Both the position numbers and the translations under genes were made by a program. This document shows positions 26,664 to 35,863 of a stretch of DNA of 62,543 nt, piece by piece; within the stretch, counting starts at the first letter, position 1; each line of letters starts with the position of its first letter. This stretch comes from JBPRGG01 sp051418075 (GTDB lineage: Bacteria; Bacteroidota; Bacteroidia; Cytophagales; Cyclobacteriaceae), in contig JBPRGG010000098.1 in NCBI GenBank assembly GCA_051418075.1, positions 1 through 62,543 on the forward strand, read 5' to 3'. The notes beneath the pieces were generated by a model. That model searched no databases and was not told where the DNA came from. It was given only the letters and a program-made list of their open reading frames with translations.

Positions 26664-27797
26664 ATGAAATGCTTTCCGTTTATATTAGCGATAGCTTGTA
26701 CTTTTATATTCAATCACCAGGTTTTAGCACAGTCTTATGATCCTAATGCAACCATCATACAATCTGGAGTGGATTTAAATGCCTCTTATCAACAATATGA
26801 TGATCCTTCCAATGAGCTGACTATCATACAGAAAGGTATTGAATTAAATGCCCTCATTGATCAATCTGGATTTAGCCAGAATGCTTTCCTGGAACAAAAT
26901 GGGATACAATTAGAGGGAGAAATTTTACAAAACGGATTCTATTCCAAAGTTGATCTGGTCCAGGAAGGTGTAAATAACAAGGCTTACGTGAGGCAAAGTG
27001 GTTTAAAAAGCCAGGTTTATGTAAATCAATTAGGGAGTAATGGCCAAATTGACCTCACTCAATCCGGGGTAGATCGTTCCGCACTGGCAGTGCAGAATGA
27101 AGGTAGCAATAATTCTCGCATAGAAATTGTTCAATGGGAGCAGGGACCTTATAAATATTTTCCCTCTGGTGACGTCATGGCTGTTCAGAATAAGGGTAAC
27201 CATAATTCCATCAAACAGGAACAATATGCCAATGAAAGTACATTGAATGTACTACAGACAGGAAACCGTAATCATTCTGATCAACTTCAACGTGGTTTCA
27301 GAGTAGGTGCCACCGTCAATCAGAAAGGAACCAGGAACAGTTCATCGACCAAACAATCAGGGAGTTATCATTCAGCCTGGCTCTACCAGGAGGGCAATGA
27401 TAATTTCATTGATCTTTATCAGGATGGGAATTCAATGTACAGGTTCGGATCCAACAGCGCTTATATTTTACAAAATGGAGACAAAAATCAAGCCGTTTTT
27501 ACCCAATCTGAGGGAGGGCATGTTAAACTTGAACAGCAGGGAGATGGAAATAAAGCCCAAATTAAAACAAATGAATCTGGAAATTCAGGCTACGATGACA
27601 TCTATAATATGGTTTTAGACCAAAATGGTAATCTGCATCAAACCAGTCTGGAACAATCTGGAATGAATAATAATTTGGAGTCTAACCAGTATGGGCAAAA
27701 TCACCATAGCCAGGTGATACAATCGGGCAGATACAATGACATTCATTTAAATCAACAGGGAATTAGTAATCGTATTAACCTGATCCAGATCGATTGA
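26664..27797 (+). CDS. Curlin-repeat (amyloid-like) secreted protein
   Basis: The protein has 377 aa with signal peptide MKCFPFILAIACTFIFNHQV. The mature chain is almost entirely Gln/Asn/Gly/Ser-rich repeats of about 20-23 residues with the curlin pattern N-x5-Q-x-G-x-N-x5-Q: for example NKAYVRQSGLKSQVYVNQLG, NQAVFTQSEGGHVKLEQQGD and NLHQTSLEQSGMNNNLESNQ. More than a dozen units are visible. Curlin repeats stack as beta-arches into amyloid fibres (established for CsgA/CsgB). The csg secretion genes (csgG, csgE, csgF) are not in this window, so the export route is unknown. It may provide biofilm matrix. Confidence 0.85.
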   Translation: MKCFPFILAIACTFIFNHQVLAQSYDPNATIIQSGVDLNASYQQYDDPSNELTIIQKGIELNALIDQSGFSQNAFLEQNGIQLEGEILQNGFYSKVDLVQEGVNNKAYVRQSGLKSQVYVNQLGSNGQIDLTQSGVDRSALAVQNEGSNNSRIEIVQWEQGPYKYFPSGDVMAVQNKGNHNSIKQEQYANESTLNVLQTGNRNHSDQLQRGFRVGATVNQKGTRNSSSTKQSGSYHSAWLYQEGNDNFIDLYQDGNSMYRFGSNSAYILQNGDKNQAVFTQSEGGHVKLEQQGDGNKAQIKTNESGNSGYDDIYNMVLDQNGNLHQTSLEQSGMNNNLESNQYGQNHHSQVIQSGRYNDIHLNQQGISNRINLIQID

Positions 27798-27908
27798 GGT
27801 CTTGTTATCTTCAGGTTTTAATGATGAAATTTAACCGCTCTGAATCAGTTAATCACCTGAACATTGCCGAAAAGGGTTTGTTATTACCAAGGATGAACGC
27901 TCAGTAAT

Positions 27909-28769
27909 ATGTCAGAAGAAACTCAGGAAGAAGCCATACGCCCATCACCGCGCAAGGCCAGGGTTGTGAATACCCTGATCTTGCTCAACATCGTCATGTT
28001 TGCAATAACTTATTTGGCCAGTTATCAATGGGACCTAGATCTGTATAGAATTCTTGGTTTACATCATCCGGATAGTGAATATTTCGCATGGTACCAGTTT
28101 ATTACCCACATTTTTATGCATGGCAGCTTTTTCCATATTTTCATCAATATGTTTGTGCTGTGGATGTTTGGCACCGTTCTGGAAAAAGTATGGCGGGGAA
28201 AAAGGTTTGTGTTTTTTTATTTTTTTACCGGATTGGGTGCGGCAGTGCTTCACTTGGCGGTTGCCACCTATAATCTGAGTGATTTAAAAACTGCGGTAAA
28301 CCAATACATCGAAAATCCCGGGTATGAGCGTTTTGTATCTTTTAAGGAGGAATATATTGATGCCATTCCTCCGGCTTATGCCAACCGGGCTGATTCATTG
28401 CAAAACTACTGGGGCGAGAATAATAATGACCAGCAATTTCAGCAACAATCTGTGCAACTGGTAGAGAATTATCTCAGTCAAAGAGTAAACCAACCCACTG
28501 TGGGTGCTTCAGGAGCTATTTTTGGACTTTTGCTGGCCTTTGGAGTGTTATTCCCCAATGTGATGATTTACCTGTATTTCTTGTTTCCGGTCAAAGCCAA
28601 ATATTTTGTCATGATCATCGGTGCATTTGAGCTTTACCGGGGTATTTTTGGGGAAAATGTTTCAATTGCTAATTTTGCCCATCTGGGAGGGATGATATTT
28701 GGATTTATCCTGCTTAAGATCTGGGGGATGAATGCTAAAAATGTCAAATCCTACCTGAAACATCCATAA
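27909..28769 (+). CDS. Rhomboid-family intramembrane serine protease
   Basis: The protein has 286 aa and six TM helices. Catalytic Ser201 lies in GASGA (199-203) and His258 in NFAHLGG. The oxyanion/loop region HGSFFHIFINMFVLWMFG at 71-88 carries the conserved H-x3-N. Between the third and fourth TM segments there is an unusual hydrophilic insert of about 75 residues (120-195), with a YENPG-like start and a Gln-rich end. Rhomboids cleave TM segments of membrane proteins. The substrate is unknown; surface proteins encoded upstream are possible but unproven. Confidence 0.93.
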   Translation: MSEETQEEAIRPSPRKARVVNTLILLNIVMFAITYLASYQWDLDLYRILGLHHPDSEYFAWYQFITHIFMHGSFFHIFINMFVLWMFGTVLEKVWRGKRFVFFYFFTGLGAAVLHLAVATYNLSDLKTAVNQYIENPGYERFVSFKEEYIDAIPPAYANRADSLQNYWGENNNDQQFQQQSVQLVENYLSQRVNQPTVGASGAIFGLLLAFGVLFPNVMIYLYFLFPVKAKYFVMIIGAFELYRGIFGENVSIANFAHLGGMIFGFILLKIWGMNAKNVKSYLKHP

Positions 28770-28773
28770 CCAA

Positions 28774-29229
28774 CTATTTTGCCAATTTGGATGCCTGTAA
28801 TCGACGTAGATTATCAAACGCGGTGGTAATTTCTATTAATTGTTGATTCAAAACCTGTGTCACATCCATAGGCAGATCTTCACCCAATACCTCTTCATAA
28901 TCCCCTATGGTCGCTTTTTCTTCTTTTTCACAAATTTTCAGAATATTTATATCCGATAATTCCTCCAGGTCTTCATTGAATTTATGCCATCCTTTGAAAG
29001 CCGGATCTTCAGCTGCCCCTTTGCCAATATCATAGATTGTTTCCTTTTCCAGAAAATGCATCAGTTCATATTCGAAATCGTCACTTTGTTTGGCGTATTT
29101 AACAAACAATTTTTCCAGTGCGTTATCTTTAGTAAATTCTGCTGCCATCGTATAGCCACGGTGACGGCTTTTGCAGATATCCATCAGATGATTTATAAAT
29201 GGTAAGTTGTTTTTGTGTTTGTATAGCAT
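28774..29229 (-). CDS. PA2169-family four-helix-bundle protein (DUF2383)
   Basis: The protein has 151 aa, is all helical and has no signal. Segment order fits DUF2383: INHLMDICKSRHRGYTMAAE, KLFVKYAKQSDDFEYELMHF, the central WHKFNEDLEEL, then ICEKEEKATIGDYEEVLGED and a last helix with a TTAFDNLRRLQ-like sequence. These are ferritin-like bundles often linked to stress responses; no enzyme activity is established. It is convergent with the rhomboid gene, only 4 nt between the stops. Confidence 0.75.
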   Translation of the reverse strand: MLYKHKNNLPFINHLMDICKSRHRGYTMAAEFTKDNALEKLFVKYAKQSDDFEYELMHFLEKETIYDIGKGAAEDPAFKGWHKFNEDLEELSDINILKICEKEEKATIGDYEEVLGEDLPMDVTQVLNQQLIEITTAFDNLRRLQASKLAK

Positions 29230-29476
29230 ATTAAAAAATCGTTAGAATTTGAAAATCTGACGGTTGATATGCATAATAATATAAAAAATGAAATAATAAT
29301 CCTAAATTTTAGTAATAAATCTACAGGATTTTTTATGCTTTCATCCCCAATGTATAAGTTTTAAGCGGAAAATTTTTCCTAAAGTATTGAAATACCTCTC
29401 CTTTCAGTTAATCAATAAGCGAATCGACGAGTTAATTAGGTAACAACCCGAAACTTTTTAATTTTAACTTAAAGCT

Positions 29477-30247
29477 ATGGTTTATATAGAAATAAATGAT
29501 ACTCAAGTGCCAGCCTTAGGCTTTGGTACCTGGAATTTGAACGGTAAAAATTGTCTGGAATCAGTTACCGATGCGATTCATATGGGATACCGTCACCTTG
29601 ATACGGCTCAGAATTACAATAATGAAACAGAAGTAGGGGAAGCCATCAAAAGCTCCGGTATCAATCGGTCAGAACTGTTTTTGGTGACCAAAATTCCTCC
29701 TTCCCGGCTCGAACCTGATCAGATTAAAAATGGAGCAGAAGAAAGCCTTAAAAAGCTGCAAACAGATTACATCGACCTCTTTTTGATTCACTGGGCATCA
29801 CAATCTGTGCCTTTGGAAGATAGCCTGCAGGCTTTTAAGGACTTACAAAAGGAAGGCAAGATAAGACACCTGGGAGTGAGTAATTTTTCCGCTGAACTTA
29901 CCAGGAAAGCTATGGAGATTGCCCCGGTTTTCTGTAATCAGATTGAATACCATCCATTCAAAAATGAGGAAGAAAACCTCCGTTTGGCAGCTGAGAATGA
30001 ATTGATGTTGACCGCCTACACTCCTCTGGCCCAGGGAAAAGTATTTTCAAACCAGATTTTGAAGGAAATTGGAGAAAAGTATCAAAAAAATGAAGCCCAG
30101 GTCAATTTGAGATGGCTGATTCAGCAAAGGCATGTCTCTGCAATTCCCAAGGCTGGTACCCAAAAGCATCGAAAACTTAATTTCGACATTTTTGATTTTG
30201 AGCTTACCGGAAACGAGATGGAGCAAATCAATCATTTAGCCAAATGA
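29477..30247 (+). CDS. Aldo/keto reductase
   Basis: The protein has 256 aa, a cytosolic NADPH-dependent TIM barrel. The catalytic tetrad is visible: D42 and Y47 (HLDTAQNY), K72 (VTK) and H105 (LIHW). NADP-binding elements include GVSNFSAE and the C-terminal IPKAGTQKHRKLNFDIF. It resembles the small 2,5-diketogluconate reductase/methylglyoxal reductase branch (AKR5-like), and could detoxify aldehydes such as the methylglyoxal made by MgsA; that link is speculative. Lon follows on the same strand, about 100 bp downstream. Confidence 0.93.
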   Translation: MVYIEINDTQVPALGFGTWNLNGKNCLESVTDAIHMGYRHLDTAQNYNNETEVGEAIKSSGINRSELFLVTKIPPSRLEPDQIKNGAEESLKKLQTDYIDLFLIHWASQSVPLEDSLQAFKDLQKEGKIRHLGVSNFSAELTRKAMEIAPVFCNQIEYHPFKNEEENLRLAAENELMLTAYTPLAQGKVFSNQILKEIGEKYQKNEAQVNLRWLIQQRHVSAIPKAGTQKHRKLNFDIFDFELTGNEMEQINHLAK

Positions 30248-30344
30248 TTTCACTTTTTTTCGATTGAAGGAATTTTATTTTAGAAATATATTTAACGGGG
30301 CGAGCAGAATAAATTGGCATTTTTTTCATTTTAATTGTTTAGAT

Positions 30345-32771
30345 ATGATAGAATCAGATCAAAACCAAACCAGTTTCCTGGATAGTTCAGAATTAGAGGA
30401 AATGGAAAATATAGATCAGCCGGCAAATGATCTGGTGGTTTTATCGGATAACCTGCCTGACCATCTGATCATTTTACCCATAGAAGACCGCCCTATTTTT
30501 CCCGGTATACCTGTACCATTAACTTTTTATGGTAAAAAGTCCCTTGAGGCGATAAAATTAGCCCAGAAAAGGAATCCTCCGGTGATTGGAGTATCCATGA
30601 TCCGGCAAAAAAATAAGAAAAACATATTGGAATCAGAATTTTACAAGGTTGGGACAGCCATGCGTATCTTTAAAGTTTTACCAATTTCAGAAGATGCCGT
30701 GCAGGTGATTGCCCAGGGAGTAAAGCGATTCAGATATATCCGTCTGGCTTCCAATGGCTCCATATTGAGATGGGAAGTGAAATACCATTATGAGCCTAAT
30801 GAAAAACCGGATGATGAGTTGAAGGCTTATGCCATGGCCATTATTTCCACGGTAAAAGACCTGCTAAAGTTAAATCCATTGTTCCAGGAACAGCTTAAAA
30901 TGCTGATTTCCCAGGTTAATCTGGAACGTCCGGGCATGCTGATGGATCTGATCACATCCATGTTGTCTGCAGATGCAGATAAGCTACAGCAGGTTTTGGA
31001 AACTTTTGATCTTTACCAGAGGGGAAAGTTGGTGATGAGTTTACTTAAGGAGGAAAAAGAACTTCTGGAAATACAGCAAAAAATCAAAAGCCAGGTAGAT
31101 GAAAAGATCAGTCGTCAACAAAAAGAATTTTTGTTAAAAGAACAACTAAAGGCTATCAAAAAGGAATTGGGTATTGAAAAAGATGGAAAGGCCATGGAAA
31201 TCGAAAAAATTGAAAACCGGCTGGATCAGTTGGAATTAAGCCAAGAAGCAGCTAAAATTATAAACAGTGAATTGGACAGGCTGAAGATCATGGAACCTAA
31301 TTCCCCCGAATTTAATGTGATCAGGTCTTACCTGGATGTGATGACCGAACTTCCCTGGGGCATTTATTCAGAGGATGTTTCTGACATCAAAAAAGCCAGA
31401 GAAATTTTAGATCAGGATCATTATGGCTTGAATGATGTGAAAGAAAGAATTTTGGAGTTTATCAGCACCATTATAAAAAGGAGAAAACTTACCGGATCAA
31501 ACATCCTGCTGGTAGGACCTCCTGGTGTAGGAAAAACCTCGGTGGGAAAATCCATTGCTTCTGCCCTGGGCCGGGAGTTTTATCGTTTTTCAGTAGGTGG
31601 AATGAGGGATGAAGCTGAGATAAAAGGTCACCGACGCACCTACATTGGCGCTATGCCCGGCAAATTAATTGAAAGCCTGAGGCGTACCAGAACTTCTAAT
31701 CCTGTAATAATGCTGGATGAATTGGATAAACTGGGCAAAAGCTATCAGGGAGACCCTGCTTCGGCCTTGCTGGAAGTATTGGATCCCGAACAAAATAAAG
31801 ACTTTCTGGATCACTATCTGGATGTGAGATATGACCTTTCTAATGTGTTATTTATAGCTACGGCTAACCAACTGGATACTATCCCAAGTCCTTTAATGGA
31901 CCGGATGGAGATTATCCGCCTATCCGGTTATGTGATGGAAGAAAAGGTTGAAATTGCTAAAAGGTATCTGATTCATAAACAAAAAGAAGCACATGGTCTT
32001 AGTGGCCAGGAAGTGATCATAGAAGATGATGTAATACCGCTGATAGTAGATAAATATGCCAGGGAAGCCGGTGTCCGTTCTTTGGAGAACAGAATAAAGA
32101 AAATAATGAGGAAAACCACCCTGATCCAGGCCGAAGGAAATGCGAAGCAGGTTAAAGTCACTAATGATAACTTATCCGAATTTTTAGGAAAACCGGTATT
32201 CATAACTGAAGAATTATATAATAAAAATGTGGCAGGAGTAGCGTTAGGGTTGGCTTATACTGCTCTGGGAGGAGCCACTTTATACATTGAAGCCAATGCT
32301 GTTTTTAATAAAAAAGGTGTTTTCCACCTGACCGGACAATTAGGTAAGGTAATGCAGGAATCAGCTAGAATCGCTTATTCGTTTATTCGATCCTATGCCG
32401 GTGATAATGAGAAAGTTCAGACCTTTTTTGAATCAAATTCTGTCCACTTGCATGTACCAGCCGGTGCTACTCCAAAAGACGGACCTTCGGCCGGTATTAC
32501 CATGGCCCTGGCCTTATTTTCCCTGGCTACCAACAAGCCAATCAGAAATGATGTGGCCATGACCGGAGAACTTACTTTAACCGGTAAAGTCCTTCCAATT
32601 GGAGGCGTAAGGGAAAAAACGATAGCTGCCCGAAGGGTAGGAGTGAAACATATTATACTACCACGGGAAAATGAAAAAGATTTTATAGAACTACCGGATT
32701 ATATCAGGCAAGGATTAGAAGTGCATTATGCCAATTATTTTGAAGATGTTTTAAAAATTGCTTATATCTGA
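30345..32771 (+). CDS. lon: ATP-dependent protease Lon
   Basis: The protein is 808 aa from the ATG at 30345; an earlier in-frame ATG at 30264 gives a 27-aa extension unlike homologues. Residues 40-240 form the N-terminal LAN domain (LIILPIEDRPIFPGIPVPLT). The AAA+ module has Walker A GPPGVGKT at 391-398 and Walker B VIMLDELDK. The protease domain has catalytic Ser715 (DGPSAG) and Lys758 (GGVREK). It degrades misfolded and regulatory proteins in the cytoplasm. No unusual features. Confidence 0.97.
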   Translation: MIESDQNQTSFLDSSELEEMENIDQPANDLVVLSDNLPDHLIILPIEDRPIFPGIPVPLTFYGKKSLEAIKLAQKRNPPVIGVSMIRQKNKKNILESEFYKVGTAMRIFKVLPISEDAVQVIAQGVKRFRYIRLASNGSILRWEVKYHYEPNEKPDDELKAYAMAIISTVKDLLKLNPLFQEQLKMLISQVNLERPGMLMDLITSMLSADADKLQQVLETFDLYQRGKLVMSLLKEEKELLEIQQKIKSQVDEKISRQQKEFLLKEQLKAIKKELGIEKDGKAMEIEKIENRLDQLELSQEAAKIINSELDRLKIMEPNSPEFNVIRSYLDVMTELPWGIYSEDVSDIKKAREILDQDHYGLNDVKERILEFISTIIKRRKLTGSNILLVGPPGVGKTSVGKSIASALGREFYRFSVGGMRDEAEIKGHRRTYIGAMPGKLIESLRRTRTSNPVIMLDELDKLGKSYQGDPASALLEVLDPEQNKDFLDHYLDVRYDLSNVLFIATANQLDTIPSPLMDRMEIIRLSGYVMEEKVEIAKRYLIHKQKEAHGLSGQEVIIEDDVIPLIVDKYAREAGVRSLENRIKKIMRKTTLIQAEGNAKQVKVTNDNLSEFLGKPVFITEELYNKNVAGVALGLAYTALGGATLYIEANAVFNKKGVFHLTGQLGKVMQESARIAYSFIRSYAGDNEKVQTFFESNSVHLHVPAGATPKDGPSAGITMALALFSLATNKPIRNDVAMTGELTLTGKVLPIGGVREKTIAARRVGVKHIILPRENEKDFIELPDYIRQGLEVHYANYFEDVLKIAYI

Positions 32772-33138
32772 TAAGGATCAGTTAAAAAGTGCAACTAAAT
32801 ATTAGGAAACTGTTATAATTAGATTTTTTTAAAATAAAAATGAACTTTTACAACATTTTCATTGTATTGAAGTAGATAAGGAAAATTATTAAGAAATGCA
32901 CTTTTAAATTAGTATTCTCTTATTTCCAAGTAAAAATAATAAAAACAAAATTTCTAAACCTTCGTTTAACAAGTTAGTGCAGTAAAAGAATACTAATTTT
33001 ATTACGCTGTTTTTTTTAAGTTTTCAAAAAAAACTTACAATACATAGAAAATTTTGAATTAAAATAAAAGAAATCGATTCATCACCGGTTACCATTATTA
33101 GAATTTCTTAATTAATCATAAAAAGAATTTTCCAAAAG
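32772..33138. other. AT-rich leader between lon and rpoD
   Basis: This 367-bp stretch has no ORF of note and no recognisable RNA. It is extremely AT-rich, with several T and A runs, and presumably carries the rpoD promoter(s) and a 5' UTR. I could not pick a single convincing -33/-7 pair. Confidence 0.55.
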
Positions 33139-34005
33139 ATGCGACAGCTTAAGATAACTCAGTCAATTACAAACCGTGACAGCAAAACTCTAGAAAAGTA
33201 TTTTAACGAAGTTTCCAAAGAGGAACTGTTAACACCTGAACAAGAAGTAGATCTGGCCAGAAGAATTAAAAACGGTGACAATAAGGCCCTTGAAAAATTG
33301 GTAAAGGCAAATCTGCGATTTGTAGTTTCAGTAGCCAAACAATACCAACACAGTAAAGTACCTTTAAATGATCTGATCAATGAAGGTAATATTGGTCTGG
33401 TAAAAGCTGCTCAGAAATTCGATGAAACCAAGGGTTTTAAGTTTATTTCGTATGCTGTCTGGTGGATCCGACAATCTATTATGCAAGCCCTGGCGGATAA
33501 TTCCAGGTTTATTAGAATTCCGGTCAATAAAGTCGGAGCCCTTTCCAAGATCAAAGAAGCTGTTTCAATTATTGAACAAAAATTTGAACGTGAACCTACT
33601 GCTGAAGAATTAGCTGACTTTTTAAATGTTTCGGTAGAAGAGATTAAATCTGCTACCAATGCAATATCAAGTCACTCATCCTTGGATGCTCCTTTCGTGG
33701 AAGGGGAATCAAATTCCCTGATTGATGTTTTGGAGAATGATGCTGCTGATGATGTTTCCGGTGAATTGGAATACAAAAGTTCCTTGCGTATAGAAATTGA
33801 AAGATTGCTGGTGCATTTAACAGAAAGAGAAAGGGAGGTTATCAAACAATATTTTGGAATTGGTTGCGAATCTAAACTTTCCCTGGAAGATATCGGTAGT
33901 GATCTTGGGCTTACTCGCGAAAGGGTAAGACAGATTAAGGAAAAAGCATTGAGAAAGCTGAGAACAAAAACAAGTATTAAATTATTGAAACCATATCTTT
34001 GCTAA
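33139..34005 (+). CDS. rpoD: Primary RNA polymerase sigma factor (RpoD/SigA, short Bacteroidota type)
   Basis: The protein has 288 aa. It begins MRQLKITQSITNRDSKTLEK (region 1.2), then region 2 with RFVVSVAKQYQ, LIDNEGN-like LINEGNIGLVKAAQKFD and the -10 reading motif FKFISYAVWWIRQSIMQALA. Region 3 and region 4 follow, ending LGLTRERVRQIKEKALRKLR. It lacks the large region 1.1/non-conserved insert of proteobacterial RpoD, which is typical of Bacteroidota, whose housekeeping sigma reads TTTG/TAnnTTTG promoters. A strong terminator follows at 34035. Confidence 0.95.
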   Translation: MRQLKITQSITNRDSKTLEKYFNEVSKEELLTPEQEVDLARRIKNGDNKALEKLVKANLRFVVSVAKQYQHSKVPLNDLINEGNIGLVKAAQKFDETKGFKFISYAVWWIRQSIMQALADNSRFIRIPVNKVGALSKIKEAVSIIEQKFEREPTAEELADFLNVSVEEIKSATNAISSHSSLDAPFVEGESNSLIDVLENDAADDVSGELEYKSSLRIEIERLLVHLTEREREVIKQYFGIGCESKLSLEDIGSDLGLTRERVRQIKEKALRKLRTKTSIKLLKPYLC

Positions 34006-34034
34006 TTTAAATTTTGTAATTAATAGTTTTCAAT

Positions 34035-34067
34035 AAAAAAACCTGCCTCAAGTGAGCAGGTTTTTTT
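34035..34067. terminator. Bidirectional terminator between rpoD and the Ser/Arg-rich protein gene
   Basis: ACCTGC (34041-34046) pairs with GCAGGT (34056-34061), and flanking A and T runs extend the stem to about 12 bp. T-runs are present on both strands, suiting the convergent genes on either side. Confidence 0.9.
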
Positions 34068-34122
34068 GTTATTAACCCTTATATAATTAATTAAACCAGT
34101 ATTTAATAATAGATTGATTTTT

Positions 34123-35406
34123 CTAATACACTTCTAATTGATAAGGTCTTTTAATCACAACTTCCGGTACGTCATCGTAGGCAGAAATCAAACCTAAAGC
34201 CCATATATTGGCATTCTGAAGATACCTCAAAGAAGGAAAATTGAATCTGCGGAATTCCCTGCCAGGAATAATTACTGTGAAATCCTGATAAGGATAAGGC
34301 GCACCAATATATAAATAGTAACTATCATCCGGCTGAGAATAATAGGTTTCACTGACCCGGCCATAAACCCTTCTTACTTCACCTACATGGAACATGGCAT
34401 CATAGGCTGAAATTGTGGGTATCCTGTATCCTCTACGGTAGTTCCAATGCGTATGATAAGGATAGAAGCTGACAAAATCATTATAAAAACGATTGGTCCA
34501 CACAATATTTATATTAACAGGCACCCGGTAAGGATAATAAACTCTGCGAAAAGCTATTGGCCGGGGAGGACGAATATAATGATGCACTACCCGAACTTCT
34601 CTATGTACTATTACTGGCGAATTTACCCTGACATATCGGGAATTGATAGCCCGGTTTCTGCTGCTATAGGTATAATAACCCCGGTTGTTACTTTCAATCC
34701 TTCTCCTGCTGGCAGCATAATTTGATCGAGCAGTTGTATTACTTCTGATGTTTGCTGAAGACCTGGAAGAGGAAGATTCATTTCTTTGTCTTCTGATATT
34801 ACTACTTTCAGACCTGGACCTTGATGAATTAACCGATGGCCTGTTGTCATTGGCCGATCTTGATCTGGAGGAATTCACAGAAGACCTGCTGCTACCTTCT
34901 GACCTTGATCTGCCGGGAACTACCGATGACCTGCTGTTACCAGATGATCGCTGTTGCCGGTTATTATTATTGTTGTAGTTGCGGTCTGCATTTCTGTTTT
35001 GCGGAGTGCTTATCCTGCCATTGCTTGGTATACTGTTTCTGGTATTTCCAGACCGTTCTGTTCGTTTATAGGTGGTATTGGATCTGCTAGCAGGAGTGGA
35101 ACGATCGATCTGCCTCCTGGGAGAGGACTGCTGTACTGAAGACCTGGAGTTACCATTCGATGATGATCTGTTAACCCTGCCGGAAGAGCCAGATGAACTC
35201 CGGCTGGGTGAAGAACGAATACTTCTATTGGAGTTTTGACGGCTAGGACTTTTCTTTACCTGATTATTTGTACTTCTTTCCACCCTTTTTCCCGAAGAAC
35301 TTCTTTCGGACCTGGAGGTAGAGTTGGAACTTCTGGATCTGGTAGTTTGTGGATATACATTCCAGGTTACCAGTAACAAGATGACGATGATGGTAAGCCT
35401 TTTCAT
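34123..35406 (-). CDS. Secreted Ser/Arg-rich low-complexity protein with folded C-terminal domain
   Basis: The protein has 427 aa. A signal peptide ends VYPQ (about residue 20). Residues 21-250 are low complexity, mostly Ser, Arg and Asn, with many RS and SR dipeptides (RSRSESSNIRRQRNESSSSR) and no hydrophobic segments. Residues about 255-427 are folded-looking: a Tyr/Arg/Pro-rich bridge, then a beta-rich domain (HVGEVRRVYGRVSETYY; DFTVIIPGREFRRF; ANIWALGLISAYDDVPEVVI) resembling an OB-like fold. The strongly basic tail could bind anionic polymers such as extracellular DNA or polysaccharide (inference). No homologue was recognised. Confidence 0.75.
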   Translation of the reverse strand: MKRLTIIVILLLVTWNVYPQTTRSRSSNSTSRSERSSSGKRVERSTNNQVKKSPSRQNSNRSIRSSPSRSSSGSSGRVNRSSSNGNSRSSVQQSSPRRQIDRSTPASRSNTTYKRTERSGNTRNSIPSNGRISTPQNRNADRNYNNNNNRQQRSSGNSRSSVVPGRSRSEGSSRSSVNSSRSRSANDNRPSVNSSRSRSESSNIRRQRNESSSSRSSANIRSNTTARSNYAASRRRIESNNRGYYTYSSRNRAINSRYVRVNSPVIVHREVRVVHHYIRPPRPIAFRRVYYPYRVPVNINIVWTNRFYNDFVSFYPYHTHWNYRRGYRIPTISAYDAMFHVGEVRRVYGRVSETYYSQPDDSYYLYIGAPYPYQDFTVIIPGREFRRFNFPSLRYLQNANIWALGLISAYDDVPEVVIKRPYQLEVY

Positions 35407-35551
35407 GATAAGTGTCTTTTAGTGATATTGAAAAATAAGCAAAAATTCTGCCAAAGCTGAGTAATCTGGTAAATGCCAGCCAGTATAAACATAAACAGGA
35501 TTGAAGGGTTGCTTTATTGATTACAGAAATTTTTTGGAGTTAAATATCAAA

Positions 35552-35863
35552 ATGATGGAAGATTTTTTGAAAAAAATCATAAGTACCGGCTTAGGAGCAG
35601 CAATTTTAGCCAAAAACAAAGCCCAGGAATTGATTGATGACCTGGTCAATAAAGGAAAAATGACCGAAGAGGAGGGTAACAAGTTTTTAAATGATCTGAA
35701 GGAGGAAACCGATAAATCCAAATCAGATTTTGAAAATGAGTTGAGGGTGATGATGAGGAAAATCCTGGACCGAATGAATATAGCATCCAGGCAGGATATC
35801 GAACGACTGGAGAAAAGGATTAAGATACTTGAACAAAATGAACAGGAAAATTATCGCCTTTAA
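35552..35863 (+). CDS. Phasin-like coiled-coil protein
   Basis: From MMEDFLKKIISTGLGAAILA the protein is 103 aa (an upstream ATG at 35501 is possible). A short hydrophobic N-terminus is followed by amphipathic helices (AQELIDDLVNKGKMTEEEGN) and a C-terminal coiled coil (RQDIERLEKRIKILEQN). This matches the small phasin/PhaF-like family (COG3937 type). Its stop codon overlaps the start of the next, UbiB-type, gene (TAATG), so the two are translationally coupled. No PHA synthase is present here; a role as accessory to the kinase is more likely than granule coating. Confidence 0.7.
   Translation: MMEDFLKKIISTGLGAAILAKNKAQELIDDLVNKGKMTEEEGNKFLNDLKEETDKSKSDFENELRVMMRKILDRMNIASRQDIERLEKRIKILEQNEQENYRL

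Noticed and set aside
34748..34978. Asp/Leu-rich plus-strand frame
   Set aside because: A reverse-frame artefact of the RS-repeat region, whose codons read as Leu/Asp on the other strand.
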